A DNA stretch of 22,295 bases from an uncultured Planctomycetaceae bacterium (lineage in GTDB: Bacteria; Planctomycetota; Planctomycetia; Pirellulales; Pirellulaceae): the NCBI GenBank assembly GCA_903927685.1, contig CAIYOB010001548.1:1-22295 (forward strand). The letters run 5' to 3'. Positions 1 through 8,622 of this stretch are shown in pieces. How positions within the stretch are numbered: position 1 is the stretch's first letter; each line of letters starts with the position of its first letter. The notes below the pieces were generated by a model, which was not told the origin of the DNA, ran no database searches, and saw only the letters and a program-made list of their open reading frames with translations. The translations under genes and the position numbers were made by a program.

Positions 1-1758
1 CAGATCCACCCTACGGGCTGTCGAGCGCTGTGGTCCATGGGCGTCCACGACTATTGGCGCGAGGTATGGGACGCGGTGGACCTGTTCGTGCCCGAAATCT
101 ACCTGAACTACAGCGGCAATCACCTGGGCAAGATCGACGCCTATGTCCAGCGGGCTCGGCAGGTGGGCTGCTTGGATCGGATGATCCCGGGGCTGGGAAT
201 CAACGTCATCGAAGGCCGGGATGGGAAACCCAGCGTGGTTCCGACCCGCGAGGACGTGCTGCGCCAGATCCGGCACCTCAAGACCATCGCCCCCGAGTTG
301 TCAGGCGTGGGGTTCTTCACCGCCAGCGCTGCGCCCGGCGTGGCGGAGTATGCCGACGAGTTGTGCGGCCAGTATTACGTCAACCCGGTCCTTGCGCTCG
401 CCCCGGGTTCGCTGCAGTCGCGAGTCCAGGGCGATGTCTTGGAGTTGAGCGCTACGCTGTGCAACCACGGCGGCATGACGGCCCGAGGGATTGCGGTACA
501 GTTCGGCCAAGGCTGGGGACCGGACTTCCAGGCGGCGGCACAGCAGACGGTGGCGGCGTTGGCGCCGGAAGGCGAGGCCGTGCTGAGAGCCGTGGTACCC
601 CTGCAGTTCGGCGTGCACGTCTACGGCCTGCGTCTCGTTCCCCCGCAGGGCCTGGCGGTGCTCAATGACCAGTTGTGGACCATGACCGCCCGGGGGCTGC
701 CGCCGGAAGCGTGCGTCGTCTGCCAGCCGCCAACGGATGCGTCTGGCGACGGCCTGCCGTTATTTGCGGAGGCCCCGGCGGGCGTTGCGATTTCCGCGGC
801 CCGCGTCCTGGCTCCGGATGGGCATGCCGCAGAAGCCGTCGCGGCCACGTTGCTGCCTGGCCTGCCCGGCGACTCGGCCGGTGTGGTGACGTGGACGCCC
901 TCGACGCTGCCGCCGGGCCAGCCCGTCGCCTTTCAATTGGACGACAGCCCCGCGCCGGACTCGCCCGGTTTGACGACGGCCCGCAGCGGAGACTCGCTGA
1001 CCGTGAGCGGCTCCGGCTACAGCGCCATCCTGGATCTGGCGGAGGATCAGATCCGTTCGCTCAAGGTCCAGGCCGAAGGACCGGAACTCCTCGGCTCGCC
1101 CTGGGCTTTTTCCAGCACCGGCTGCAGCGGAACACAGCCGGCCCAGGTGCAGGAATTGCCCGGCGGACTGCTGGTCACGATCCCCTTCGACAGCCCTCAG
1201 GCCGAAGGCTTCAGCCGTTATTTCTGCTATGCGGCGGCTCCGGTAATTCGTATCGAGCGGTATTTCCGTCCGCGAGCCGAGCTGACCGTCACGGTCTCGT
1301 CCGAGGGCTGCCGGATGCCGCAGCGTGGTGGCGTGTACGCCCTGCAGCCAGGCGTCGGCGGACTCGTCCTGCGCGGCGTCTTGCGGGACGGTTCCGAGTA
1401 TTCGGACCTCCTGTTCGGCTACCTGGGTTCGGGTCCCAGTCCCGACAATGCGCGGCTGGCCGGATGGTTCGACTGTGCTTTCACGCAGGACGGCGGCGGC
1501 GGGTTGGGCGTCGTCATTCAGCGCCGCTGGGAAGCGGCACACTCCGACGTCGGCTATGACGTGACCCGCTATTACGACGGCGGCGACTGGCTATCCGTGC
1601 TCAATCTGTGGGGCCAGAAACTCGCCGTCAGCACTCCGCAGACTCAGATCGTCTACCTGCTGCCCCACGGGCCATTGGCCCTGGACCGGGCGGCCGTGGT
1701 CAGCCCCGCTCAGCGGCTGTGGAATCACCTGCACTCCCAGTCCAGGGTTCATCGTTAG
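1..1758 (+). CDS. Secreted-type glycosidase-like protein, C-terminal part (5' truncated by window)
   Basis: The frame is open from base 1 with no stop before the ATG at 37, so the gene almost certainly starts upstream of the window; 585 codons are visible. The first ~125 residues (VDLFVPEIYLNYSGN, then MIPGLGINV, then LSGVGFFTAS) look like the last strands of a TIM-barrel such as a putative glycoside hydrolase. Residues ~135-220 (LSATLCNHGGMTARGIAVQF) resemble a CARDB-like immunoglobulin-fold domain. The remaining ~350 residues are strand-rich and end in a beta-sandwich-like region (YFRPRAELTVTVSSEGC, DVTRYYDGGDWLSVLNLW) that I do not recognise as a named family. It faces the RadC gene convergently across a 133-bp gap. 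Being coding is certain; a carbohydrate-active role is an inference from fold-like patterns only, since the catalytic half lies outside the window. Confidence 0.75.
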   Translation, partial: QIHPTGCRALWSMGVHDYWREVWDAVDLFVPEIYLNYSGNHLGKIDAYVQRARQVGCLDRMIPGLGINVIEGRDGKPSVVPTREDVLRQIRHLKTIAPELSGVGFFTASAAPGVAEYADELCGQYYVNPVLALAPGSLQSRVQGDVLELSATLCNHGGMTARGIAVQFGQGWGPDFQAAAQQTVAALAPEGEAVLRAVVPLQFGVHVYGLRLVPPQGLAVLNDQLWTMTARGLPPEACVVCQPPTDASGDGLPLFAEAPAGVAISAARVLAPDGHAAEAVAATLLPGLPGDSAGVVTWTPSTLPPGQPVAFQLDDSPAPDSPGLTTARSGDSLTVSGSGYSAILDLAEDQIRSLKVQAEGPELLGSPWAFSSTGCSGTQPAQVQELPGGLLVTIPFDSPQAEGFSRYFCYAAAPVIRIERYFRPRAELTVTVSSEGCRMPQRGGVYALQPGVGGLVLRGVLRDGSEYSDLLFGYLGSGPSPDNARLAGWFDCAFTQDGGGGLGVVIQRRWEAAHSDVGYDVTRYYDGGDWLSVLNLWGQKLAVSTPQTQIVYLLPHGPLALDRAAVVSPAQRLWNHLHSQSRVHR

Positions 1759-1848
1759 TCCTTTCTAAGGTGGAGAAACTGGAGGCTGCGTTGCCCTCCT
1801 TCGGAGATCGGCCGTGTCAACGTCAAGCGGGCGTGTTATTGGCGGTGC

Positions 1849-1885
1849 CCTGCCGGAGGCCCGTTTCCCGTGTGGGGCTGGCAGG
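1849..1885. terminator. Weak hairpin between convergent genes
   Basis: CCTGCC (1849-1854) pairs with GGCAGG (1880-1885) around a 25-nt GC-rich loop that can pair further (GGCCC against GGGGC). It sits between two genes that converge, where a bidirectional terminator is expected, but there is no T-run. Low confidence. Confidence 0.22.
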
Positions 1886-1891
1886 CGGGGC

Positions 1892-2866
1892 TTAATCGAA
1901 CCCCATGCTCTGGTATTCCCGCAAGCTCACGGCTTCGTCGGCAGCGACGACGACGTGGTCCAAGACCTGGATGTCGAGCAGCTTGCCGGCTTCCTCCAGC
2001 CGCCGCGTCAGCGCCAAGTCCTTGTCGCTGGGCGTCGCATCGCCCGAGGGGTGATTGTGCACCAGGATCACGGACTTGGCAGCATCCTTGATCGCCGGCC
2101 GAAAGACCTCGCGCGGGTGCACCACCGTCTGGTCCAGCAAGCCGCGGCTGACCAGGTGGTCGTTCAGGATGTGATTCTTGGTGTCCAGCGTGACGACATA
2201 GAACTCCTCCTGCCGGCTGTCGACGGCCAGCCGGGCAAAGCGGCGGCGGCAGTAGGACAGCGCGTCGTGCGAGCCGCGGATGTTGACGACGCGCTCCGCT
2301 TTTTCCGCCATCGCCGCTCCGATCCTCCGCCCCAGTTCGATGCCGGCCATGATCTGGCAGAACGCCGTGTCCTGGATCACCGGGCTCAGCCGGGCCAACT
2401 CGCCGCGCCCCGCGTCCTTCAACTGGTCCAACTTATCGGCGTACTCGGTGGCGATGGTTTCGCCCGCCTGCAGGGCCGTCACGCCTTTGCGGCCGGTCCG
2501 AATCAGGATGGCCAGCAGTTCCGCGGTCCGCAGTTTCGCCGCGCCCAGCCGCAACAGCCGCTCACGCGGCCGCTCGTCGACCGGCGAGCGAGTCATCCGG
2601 TTGGTAAAGATCTGGGACCGCGCCCACTGTTCCAACACCAGCTGGTCGCGATCGGCCGCCCACCGATACTGCTTAGCCTCGGCATCGACGGAGTGCACGA
2701 GTCGATCGTTTTCCAAGTCCGAGACCACGCGCGTGACGTAAGCGGGGTGTTCGTCGGCGCAGGCCGCCTTGACGTCCGCCAGAGAAAAAATGTCCTGAGC
2801 TGCCGCCGCCGTCACGATGCGATAGTACCGGTCGTACCGTTCCTGGTCGTCAGTCACTTCCGGCAT
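1892..2866 (-). CDS. radC: RadC family JAB/MPN-domain protein with N-terminal extension
   Basis: A 324-aa protein of the RadC/UPF0758 family. Residues ~90-190 (RPRERLLRLGAAKLRTAELLA) are the helical N-terminal RadC domain. The C-terminal half is a JAB/MPN metalloprotease-like fold with a complete JAMM signature: a candidate Glu at 220/221 (QEEFYVV), His270-x-His272 (HNHPSGDATPSDKD), Ser280 and Asp283. The first ~85 residues are extra compared with usual RadC (~225 aa) and read like a small winged-helix segment (SLADVKAACADEHPAYVTRV). I chose the ATG at 2866 because AGGAG lies 8 nt upstream; an in-frame GTG at 2935 would add 23 residues but has no ribosome binding site. RadC proteins were named for DNA repair, but that role is disputed and the biochemical function remains uncertain; MPN proteins also occur near mobile elements. 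The gene is separated from its upstream neighbour by the 2967-3153 repeat. Confidence 0.9.
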   Translation of the reverse strand: MPEVTDDQERYDRYYRIVTAAAAQDIFSLADVKAACADEHPAYVTRVVSDLENDRLVHSVDAEAKQYRWAADRDQLVLEQWARSQIFTNRMTRSPVDERPRERLLRLGAAKLRTAELLAILIRTGRKGVTALQAGETIATEYADKLDQLKDAGRGELARLSPVIQDTAFCQIMAGIELGRRIGAAMAEKAERVVNIRGSHDALSYCRRRFARLAVDSRQEEFYVVTLDTKNHILNDHLVSRGLLDQTVVHPREVFRPAIKDAAKSVILVHNHPSGDATPSDKDLALTRRLEEAGKLLDIQVLDHVVVAADEAVSLREYQSMGFD

Positions 2867-2874
2867 GAAGGCAT

Positions 2875-2879
2875 CTCCT
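2875..2879 (-). promoter_or_regulatory. Shine-Dalgarno AGGAG deciding the radC start
   Basis: AGGAG lies 8 nt before the ATG at 2866 on the minus strand. The alternative GTG at 2935 has only ACCCGCCTCCGC upstream and no purine-rich site, so the shorter protein is preferred. Confidence 0.6.
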
Positions 2880-2966
2880 ACGAGTGTTTCAAACGTCTCA
2901 GCAGTGGCGGCCGCAAGGGCCGGCTTGTTGGTCACGCGGAGGCGGGTTGTAGCCGCAGCCCGATCC

Positions 2967-3153
2967 CAAATCTCAGATTTGCCGTTCGAATCTCAGATCC
3001 GAGATCGTCGATTTCAGATTACAAATCTGGGATTTCAAGTCCGAGATCGCCGACTTCAGATTCCCAATCTCCGATTTCAGATCCCAGGTTTTCGACTGCA
3101 AATCTCAAAGCTGGAATCTCCAATTTCGGATCTCATCTCCAAATCAGACTCCA
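2967..3153. repeat. Degenerate tandem repeat, 21-bp period, about nine units
   Basis: The 377-bp gap between radC and the 941-aa gene (2867-3243) is largely filled by this repeat. Units start at 2967, 2988, 3010, 3031, 3052, 3073, 3094, 3114 and 3135, so spacing is 20-22 bp and mostly exactly 21. The plus-strand consensus is GATTTCAGATT followed by CCAAATCTCC; the two halves are roughly inverted copies, giving many small AAATCT/AGATTT dyads. Copies diverge from each other by several bases. It is AT-rich against a GC-rich background. One plus frame reads through it as a seven-residue ISDSQSP-like repeat, but that frame is antisense to radC and I do not consider it coding. The rest of the gap (3154-3243) shows nothing I can name. 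Confidence 0.8.
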
Positions 3154-3243
3154 CATGCGCGACGCGAATGCTCCCAATCCTCCCAAACGTCGCTGCCGTG
3201 GCTGCGACAGCTCGTGACTCCCGCTCCCCGGCCGGACACGCAG

Positions 3244-6069
3244 CTACGGCGGCGACTTTTCGCCCGGCGGTGCCCTGACGGCTTCGGGCTCGATCAACTC
3301 CTCGCCCGGCGGCGGCGGGGGCGGCACCGGCGGCTTCTGGGCTTCCGGCTTCTTCTTGCCGCCGCCGAACAGGTTGTTGAAGAACGGTAGTTCGATCTTG
3401 GGCTCCGTGGGCTTGCGCTGCATGTCCAGCGTGGCGTGGAGCACGACTCGGCTGTCGTACATGGTCAGATCGGCGTCCAGTCCGCGGAACCACGCCAACA
3501 ACGGCGCACGGTACTCGTCCTCGGCCGCAGCGGCGCCGGCGTCCGGCCACCGATCTGACTTCCACAGGGCCACTTGCCCCGCGGTCTCGGTCAACTGGTA
3601 CTCGCCGCCCAGCGAGCACAGCAACCTGGCGTCCAGCAAGTCCTCAGCCGCTGCGAGCGCACGGTCCCTGGGTACGCCCAACTGCTGGGACAGGGCGTGC
3701 AGCAGCTTGACGTTGCCCGCGGACGCCTGCCGAGCGCGCGAGTAGGCTGCCGAATTAACCCAACTCTTCAATCGGGCCTGCGACACGTCGCCGACGTGAA
3801 CGCGGACCTGAGCATCGTTCTCTGCCTGGTCGGCCGCCAGCTGCGGTGTGACGCGGGCGAGCAAGTTGGGGTCCAGGGCCAGTGCCGAGAAGGAATCCCA
3901 CTGTCGCCGGAAGACGCCCAGCGGCAGCGCGGAGTAGCCAGCGGCATCCGGCGGCCCGCCGCCCAGGCCCAGCGGTAACAGGTCCAGAAACCCGGGCTTG
4001 GGCCAAGCGCCCAAGTAGCCCGGCGTCGAACGGAACGCCATTAGCGACTGCAGCAGGCCGCCAGCTTGCCGGTCCGCCAACGGCTCCATGTCCTGCACGC
4101 CCAGGAACAGGTGATGCGGCGGAATCGTGGGCACCAGCAACCCGCCTTTCACCGCGGCCTGGACGGTGATGATATCCCCCTCCGCCCGCCGAATCTGCGT
4201 GGGCGTGGGCACTCCGATCAGGGACGTGACCCAACCGTATTTCCGATCCGCAAATGGCGACAAGTGAGCGTCGATCACCAGCCGCTCCCGGCCCTGTTGA
4301 TCGAGCGCAAACCGCTGGATGCCGACCATCAAGGGATCCATCTGCCGCCACCCCGCGCCGACGAACTGGGCCAATTCCGCCAGCCGCGCAGCCTCGTCCC
4401 GCGTCACGCCCTGCACGGGCATGTCGGGAATGGGGACCATGCTACCGCGCGGCCCGCGCAGCGAATCCACCCACCGTCCATCGACCACGGTGGGGCCGCT
4501 GCCATCGGGCCGCGTTCCAAACCCGGGCGGCAGCAGTTGACCGGCAACCAAGTCCGCCAGAGTCTGGGCGGGCTGGCCTTCGGCCCGCGCCGCCCACTGC
4601 GCCAATTGCACTAATTCCAGATCGGTGGCAGCCTGCAGTCGCCGCCGCAGTTCGACCTGGTAGTGGGGGCTGAGCAGGCCCTGTTGAAAGGCCGACGAGA
4701 AGAACACGAACACGGTGTCCTGACGGCTGATGGGCATGACGGTCCGGGCATGTCGAAACTCGGCATTGGCGCCCAGCACGCCCTGGCCGTCGCGGACCGC
4801 CAGGAAGCGTTCGACGATCGCCCGCGAGGTGGTCACCAGGTGGTAATCCCCGTCGACCACGTAATACGATCGCAGGCGGTTGTCCGGAGTCGACAGGAAC
4901 GACACGTCGCGGCCGCCGACCTGCACCGTCTGCAGCGTGGCCCCGTTGGCCCGCTCGGCCTCCAACGCCGTTCTCTGCTGCTTGGCGATGTCGTTTCCCA
5001 GCAGTGCGTTGCGGGCCTGAAACAGCATCCCGACGGCGGCGCCTTCCCGCAGGAACAAGTCGCGGCCGATCAGGGCCACGTCGGCGATCACTGCCGGGCC
5101 CAGCAAGTCCCCCAAGGGGGACGACTCCAGGGCCAGTTGCCGCTGCATGCGCTCGCCCGCCCGGTCGTCGAAGCCGCGCAGCGTGAGCATGCGTTCGAGA
5201 TCGCCGCCGTTCTCCTGCTGCAGCTTGTCGAACCACAGGTAGTTCTGGAAACTCCCGAACCGGATGTAGAAGCAATCCTCCGGCACATGCATCGCAAGCG
5301 GTTCGATCTCGACGGTCGCGCCCGCCGTGGGCGGCGCCAACGGTTGCCAGGGAATCTCCGGCGGAACCGGCAGATCCGCCGCCTCACCGGGCCGATAGCC
5401 CACGGTATTCGTCTGCCGGAGCGTGTCCAGCCTCAAGCGTTCAGCGCCCATGACCAGTTCCAGCGTCTGCAGCGGCAAGGCCGGCTGCCGCTCGCCCGCA
5501 CGGCTCAGCAACGGCGGCTGCAAGCCCAGCCGGCGTGTAAACATGGACGTCAGGTAGGTCTGCACGATCGGCGGGTAGTCGCCGTCGTCGGCTTGCTGGC
5601 GAGCCAGGGCGTTGTACTCGCGCCACCAGCGCTGGAACAGACGCTGCTGGCCGCGCGGATTCGTCCCCCGCTGCGGCACGACGCGAAACTGCCGCGGAGC
5701 GGGAGCGTACACGGTCAGCTCGAGCGGCTGATCGCCCTGGAACAAGAACAAGACGTTCAGCACATTCGGGGGCGAAACGGGCAGCGTGTCGCCCAGGATC
5801 TCGCCCAGCAGACGCAGGACGCGGCCTTGCGAGAAGGCCGGGTAGACAGCACGTCCGTTCGCCTCGGCCAAGGCGAACCCATCGAGCCGCGCCGTGGCTT
5901 CCGCCTGGGCGTCCGTCAGCGTCAAGGTCGCCAAGCCGACGCCAAACGGCTCGCCGACATAGGCCTCGCCCTGCGCCCAAGCAGGGGCGGCCGCCAGGAA
6001 TGTCAGTAACAAGGCAAGACGGCCGGGCAGACGACGTCTGCCCGGCAACTGGGGAACGTATCGCATCAT
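3244..6069 (-). CDS. Large secreted protein of unknown function with proline-rich tail
   Basis: A 941-aa protein I do not recognise. It begins with basic residues (GRRRLPGR), a hydrophobic stretch (LALLLTFLAAAPAWA) and a likely signal peptidase site AWA|QG near residue 32, so it is exported. The body is mixed alpha/beta without cysteine-rich or obvious catalytic motifs; around residues 270-420 it has FYIRFGSFQNYLWF, then DRLFL-like and SYYVVDGDYHLVTTSRAIVERFL segments. The last ~45 residues are low complexity, with KKKPEAQKPP, a run of prolines and acidic residues, suggesting a flexible tail. The start is MM, with GGAGG and AAGGAG about 9-16 nt upstream. It lies 40 bp downstream of the Tat oxidoreductase on the same strand, so the two may be co-transcribed. 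An envelope or extracellular role is inferred from the signal peptide only. Confidence 0.85.
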   Translation of the reverse strand: MMRYVPQLPGRRRLPGRLALLLTFLAAAPAWAQGEAYVGEPFGVGLATLTLTDAQAEATARLDGFALAEANGRAVYPAFSQGRVLRLLGEILGDTLPVSPPNVLNVLFLFQGDQPLELTVYAPAPRQFRVVPQRGTNPRGQQRLFQRWWREYNALARQQADDGDYPPIVQTYLTSMFTRRLGLQPPLLSRAGERQPALPLQTLELVMGAERLRLDTLRQTNTVGYRPGEAADLPVPPEIPWQPLAPPTAGATVEIEPLAMHVPEDCFYIRFGSFQNYLWFDKLQQENGGDLERMLTLRGFDDRAGERMQRQLALESSPLGDLLGPAVIADVALIGRDLFLREGAAVGMLFQARNALLGNDIAKQQRTALEAERANGATLQTVQVGGRDVSFLSTPDNRLRSYYVVDGDYHLVTTSRAIVERFLAVRDGQGVLGANAEFRHARTVMPISRQDTVFVFFSSAFQQGLLSPHYQVELRRRLQAATDLELVQLAQWAARAEGQPAQTLADLVAGQLLPPGFGTRPDGSGPTVVDGRWVDSLRGPRGSMVPIPDMPVQGVTRDEAARLAELAQFVGAGWRQMDPLMVGIQRFALDQQGRERLVIDAHLSPFADRKYGWVTSLIGVPTPTQIRRAEGDIITVQAAVKGGLLVPTIPPHHLFLGVQDMEPLADRQAGGLLQSLMAFRSTPGYLGAWPKPGFLDLLPLGLGGGPPDAAGYSALPLGVFRRQWDSFSALALDPNLLARVTPQLAADQAENDAQVRVHVGDVSQARLKSWVNSAAYSRARQASAGNVKLLHALSQQLGVPRDRALAAAEDLLDARLLCSLGGEYQLTETAGQVALWKSDRWPDAGAAAAEDEYRAPLLAWFRGLDADLTMYDSRVVLHATLDMQRKPTEPKIELPFFNNLFGGGKKKPEAQKPPVPPPPPPGEELIEPEAVRAPPGEKSPP

Positions 6070-6109
6070 CCTTCTCTGCTCCTTCCTCCGTGTAGTTTTG
6101 CGCCCCAGC

Positions 6110-7423
6110 TCACGCGTACGGCGAATACTCGCCGGGCATTGGAATGGGGTAGTTGCCGTCGGCGTCTTTCTGGACGGGGGCCGAGGCGTCCCAGGCCAGA
6201 TCCTGAGGGAATTCGCTCCCGCCCTTGGCGACCAGGTCGTCCCACTTGACGACCTTGCCCGAATAGTTGGCGATGCGGCCCAGGACCGCGGTCATGCTGC
6301 TGTTGGCCCCGTAGTAGCCTTCGTTGTAGCGTTTGCCCGCGCGGAGCGCGGCGACCAGATCGATCTGTTCCTGCAGGTGCCCGTTGACTTTCGGGCCGTC
6401 GAACTGCCAGGCGTTGGCTCCTTCGATCTGCCCAGCGCAGTTCGACGTGCCTTTGGTGCCGTGGGCCGCTTCGGCGACGTTGTTGAAGCAGCCTTTCATG
6501 TGCCGGCACTGGCTGAACATCTTCGTGCCGTCGGCGTAGGTGAACTCGACGAAATGGTGGTCGAAAATCTGCCCCGTGCCCTTGTTCTGGCCCAGGTAGC
6601 GGGCGGTGCAGCCGCCCATGCCATTGGCCTCGACGGGATGCTGGTCGCCCTTGACCCAGTTGCCGATGTCGATGTTGTGGATGTGCTGCTCGCCAATGTT
6701 GTCGCCGCTGAGCCAGCAGAAGTGGTACCAGTTGTGCACCTGGTACTGCATCTCGGACATGCCTTCTTCGCGAGCCCGATTCCAGATCCCACCGCCGTTC
6801 CAGTAGACCCGCAACGTGACGATATCGCCCAACGCTCCGTCATGGATCCGCTGGATCGTCTCGATGTAATTCGGCTGGTGCCGCCGCTGCAAGCCTACGC
6901 CGACCAGCAGGTTCTTTTCGTCGGCCAGCTTGTTCGTTTCCATCAGGATCTGATAGCCGGGCGCATCGACGCAGCAGGGCTTTTCCATGAACACGTGCTT
7001 GCCGGCTGCAATGGCCGCCTTGTACTGCAGGGGCCGAAATCCCGGCGGGGTGGCCAGCACGACCAGGTCCGCGCCGCTGGCAATCGCCTGGTCGTACGCC
7101 TTCAAACCCGTGTACACCTGTTCCGCCGTCGCCGTCACCTGGTCGCCGAACTGCTTCTTCAGCCGCTGCAGCGCATCGTTGGCCCGCTTGTCAAACGCGT
7201 CGGCGATGGCAATCAGCTGCAGGTTCTTGTCCGCGGTCATCAACTGCGACGCCGCGCCGACGCCGCGGCCGCCGGAGCCGATCAGCGCCAGCTTGATCAC
7301 ATCGCTGCCGGCCGCATGGGCGCTGCGGGCAACGGACAAGCCGCCGGCCAGCGAGGCACCGGCGACGAGGACCGACGACGACTTGAGAAACTCCCGGCGC
7401 GACGCGGTGTCTGGGGAACGCAT
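6110..7423 (-). CDS. Gfo/Idh/MocA family oxidoreductase, Tat-exported
   Basis: A 437-aa NAD(P)-dependent oxidoreductase of the Gfo/Idh/MocA superfamily. A twin-arginine leader (SRREFLKSSSVLVAGASLAGG, RR at 9-10) predicts export of the folded, cofactor-loaded protein, a common planctomycete arrangement. The Rossmann nucleotide loop is LALIGSGGRG (residues 45-54). The catalytic-lysine motif is intact as FMEKPCC, and HIHNIDIGNW fits the substrate-site His/Asp segment. The C-terminal alpha/beta domain ends with GEYSPYA. The start ATG at 7423 has AAGGAG 9 nt upstream; an out-of-frame ATG lies between. Substrate is unknown; family members act on sugars, inositols and their derivatives. The 941-aa secreted protein follows at 40 bp. 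Confidence 0.92.
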   Translation of the reverse strand: MRSPDTASRREFLKSSSVLVAGASLAGGLSVARSAHAAGSDVIKLALIGSGGRGVGAASQLMTADKNLQLIAIADAFDKRANDALQRLKKQFGDQVTATAEQVYTGLKAYDQAIASGADLVVLATPPGFRPLQYKAAIAAGKHVFMEKPCCVDAPGYQILMETNKLADEKNLLVGVGLQRRHQPNYIETIQRIHDGALGDIVTLRVYWNGGGIWNRAREEGMSEMQYQVHNWYHFCWLSGDNIGEQHIHNIDIGNWVKGDQHPVEANGMGGCTARYLGQNKGTGQIFDHHFVEFTYADGTKMFSQCRHMKGCFNNVAEAAHGTKGTSNCAGQIEGANAWQFDGPKVNGHLQEQIDLVAALRAGKRYNEGYYGANSSMTAVLGRIANYSGKVVKWDDLVAKGGSEFPQDLAWDASAPVQKDADGNYPIPMPGEYSPYA

Positions 7424-7648
7424 GATTCATTTCTCCTTGCTGTGGCAGGAACAAGAGGTACGGAGGGGATCGCCAACGGATCGCCCGGCAGCCCCCACGG
7501 AACATCAGACTGCGCATTGCTCGGAGCGTCAACACCGGTGCCTGCGGTTTCGCGGAAGCAAAGCTGCCTCGAGGGGCGGCGTTGTGAATCGAAGGATGGT
7601 GGCCCACCCGTGTTAGCGTCGCTCTCCTGAGGTACTGCGGTGACCAGC

Positions 7649-8248
7649 CTAATAGGTCGCTGGAAGTTCACCCCGCTGGCGGCACGCGTGGAACGACTTC
7701 GCGAGTCCCTCGGGACGTGAATTGCCTCCGGGCGGTCGGGAACGCGATAGATCGGGAAGATCGTCCGGAAATCCCATCCATTGCATGTACAACTCGGGCT
7801 CGTGTTCCCGAAGCACCCGCATTGCAGCGATTAGCAGTCGCCGCCGCTGGCGCAGGGTGTGGAAGTTCAGGTGCATCAGTTCCAACATCTTCGCCGCCTC
7901 ACGCGTCATGCCCACCAAGGTGCCATCGTCATCAATCCGTACGGACGTGGACAGGAGCACTTGTGTCGGATCCCCGACTTCCTGCTCCCCCTTGACCGCG
8001 TTGCAGCTTGTGCACACGTAGAGCAGGTTCCCGTATTCGACTCTCCATTCGGGAAACAACGATTGCGGGCGGAGGTGATCGATCGCAAATCATCCGACTC
8101 GTTTCTCCCATCGCTCGCGCACAAGACAGAACACACACCGGAACATGAACTCGTCTCGCAGCCACGGGCGAAAGCTCTCCGTGTCGTTGTAGCCTTGCGG
8201 GCCATGGCGGCGGATATGGGGTAGGGCGGGGTATGCGAACGGACTCAT
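7649..8248 (-). pseudogene. HNH endonuclease interrupted by an in-frame TGA
   Basis: Reading from ATG 8248 gives MSPFAYPALPHIRRHG, ... DEFMFRCVFCLVRERWEKRVG, then TGA at 8092-8090 (codon 53), then in the same frame FAIDHLRPQSLFPEW, EYGNLLYVCTSCNAVKG and on to a stop at 7649; 198 residues in all besides the TGA. The two parts together make a complete HNH endonuclease: the first zinc-binding CVFC, the ...IDHL histidine core, then the second CTSC followed by NAVKG. The stop separates the first CxxC from the HNH core, so neither piece would be functional alone. A TTG at 8059 could start the second part (136 aa). The ATG at 8248 overlaps the stop of the preceding gene as ATGA, which confirms the original start. 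TGA is used as a normal stop nearby (DUF1501, nhaA), so recoding is unlikely. A single-base substitution such as CGA to TGA, or an assembly error, would explain it. Confidence 0.8.
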
Positions 8249-8616
8249 GCTTCAGGCCGACTCTGCGCATTCCGCATGCGCTGCAACTCCGAATCCAGGG
8301 CGTGCAGGGTACCAGCAGCCAGGGGGCCAAAGTGCTCGCGAAACTGACCGACTTGTTCCTGAAGCTGATCCAGCTCAGCCATCTCGGCCGGGGTTAGGCC
8401 ATCGGCGAACTTCTTGCGGATCAGGGCGCAACGTCGGGCGTTCTTTTCCTCCGACCAGTCCTCGACGCCCTCGTGATTGGCCTCGATCCAGTTGCTCGCG
8501 ACGTCCCAATCCACGATCGCGTAGGCTTTGTGCGTGCGGGGATCTTCGACGCGCAGGACCTGTCCTCCGCTTTGATCCAAGGCGCGCTGCAATTCGCTGC
8601 TGAGCGTAGGTGTCAT
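8245..8616 (-). CDS. Small conserved planctomycete-type protein, coupled to HNH gene
   Basis: A 123-aa soluble protein (MTPTLSSELQRALDQSGGQVL, then RVEDPRTHKAYAIVD) followed by a helical, charged second half (LTPAEMAELDQLQEQVGQFREHFG). The N-terminal part resembles short planctomycete proteins often found beside HNH endonucleases; the pattern of a short beta segment with a DPRTHKAY-type motif is also reminiscent of antitoxin-like proteins, but that is only a guess. Its TGA stop overlaps the ATG of the HNH reading frame in an ATGA, so translation is probably coupled. I chose ATG 8616 over the upstream in-frame codon at 8652 because a TATAAT box lies exactly 6 nt before it, implying a leaderless message starting at this ATG. 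Confidence 0.75.
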   Translation of the reverse strand: MTPTLSSELQRALDQSGGQVLRVEDPRTHKAYAIVDWDVASNWIEANHEGVEDWSEEKNARRCALIRKKFADGLTPAEMAELDQLQEQVGQFREHFGPLAAGTLHALDSELQRMRNAQSRPEA

Positions 8617-8622
8617 ACCGTA

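Noticed and set aside
2967..3153. CRISPR array
   Set aside because: Units are contiguous, degenerate and without unique spacers, and no cas genes are present.
1814..3217. 467-codon plus-strand frame antisense to radC, containing ISDSQSP-like repeats
   Set aside because: radC on the other strand has full family motifs and a ribosome binding site; the repeat peptide comes from the 21-bp DNA repeat. GC-rich shadow.
8090..8092. TGA read as an amino acid (recoding or selenocysteine)
   Set aside because: TGA ends several genes here normally (DUF1501, nhaA), the site is not at a catalytic cysteine, and no convincing insertion hairpin follows it.
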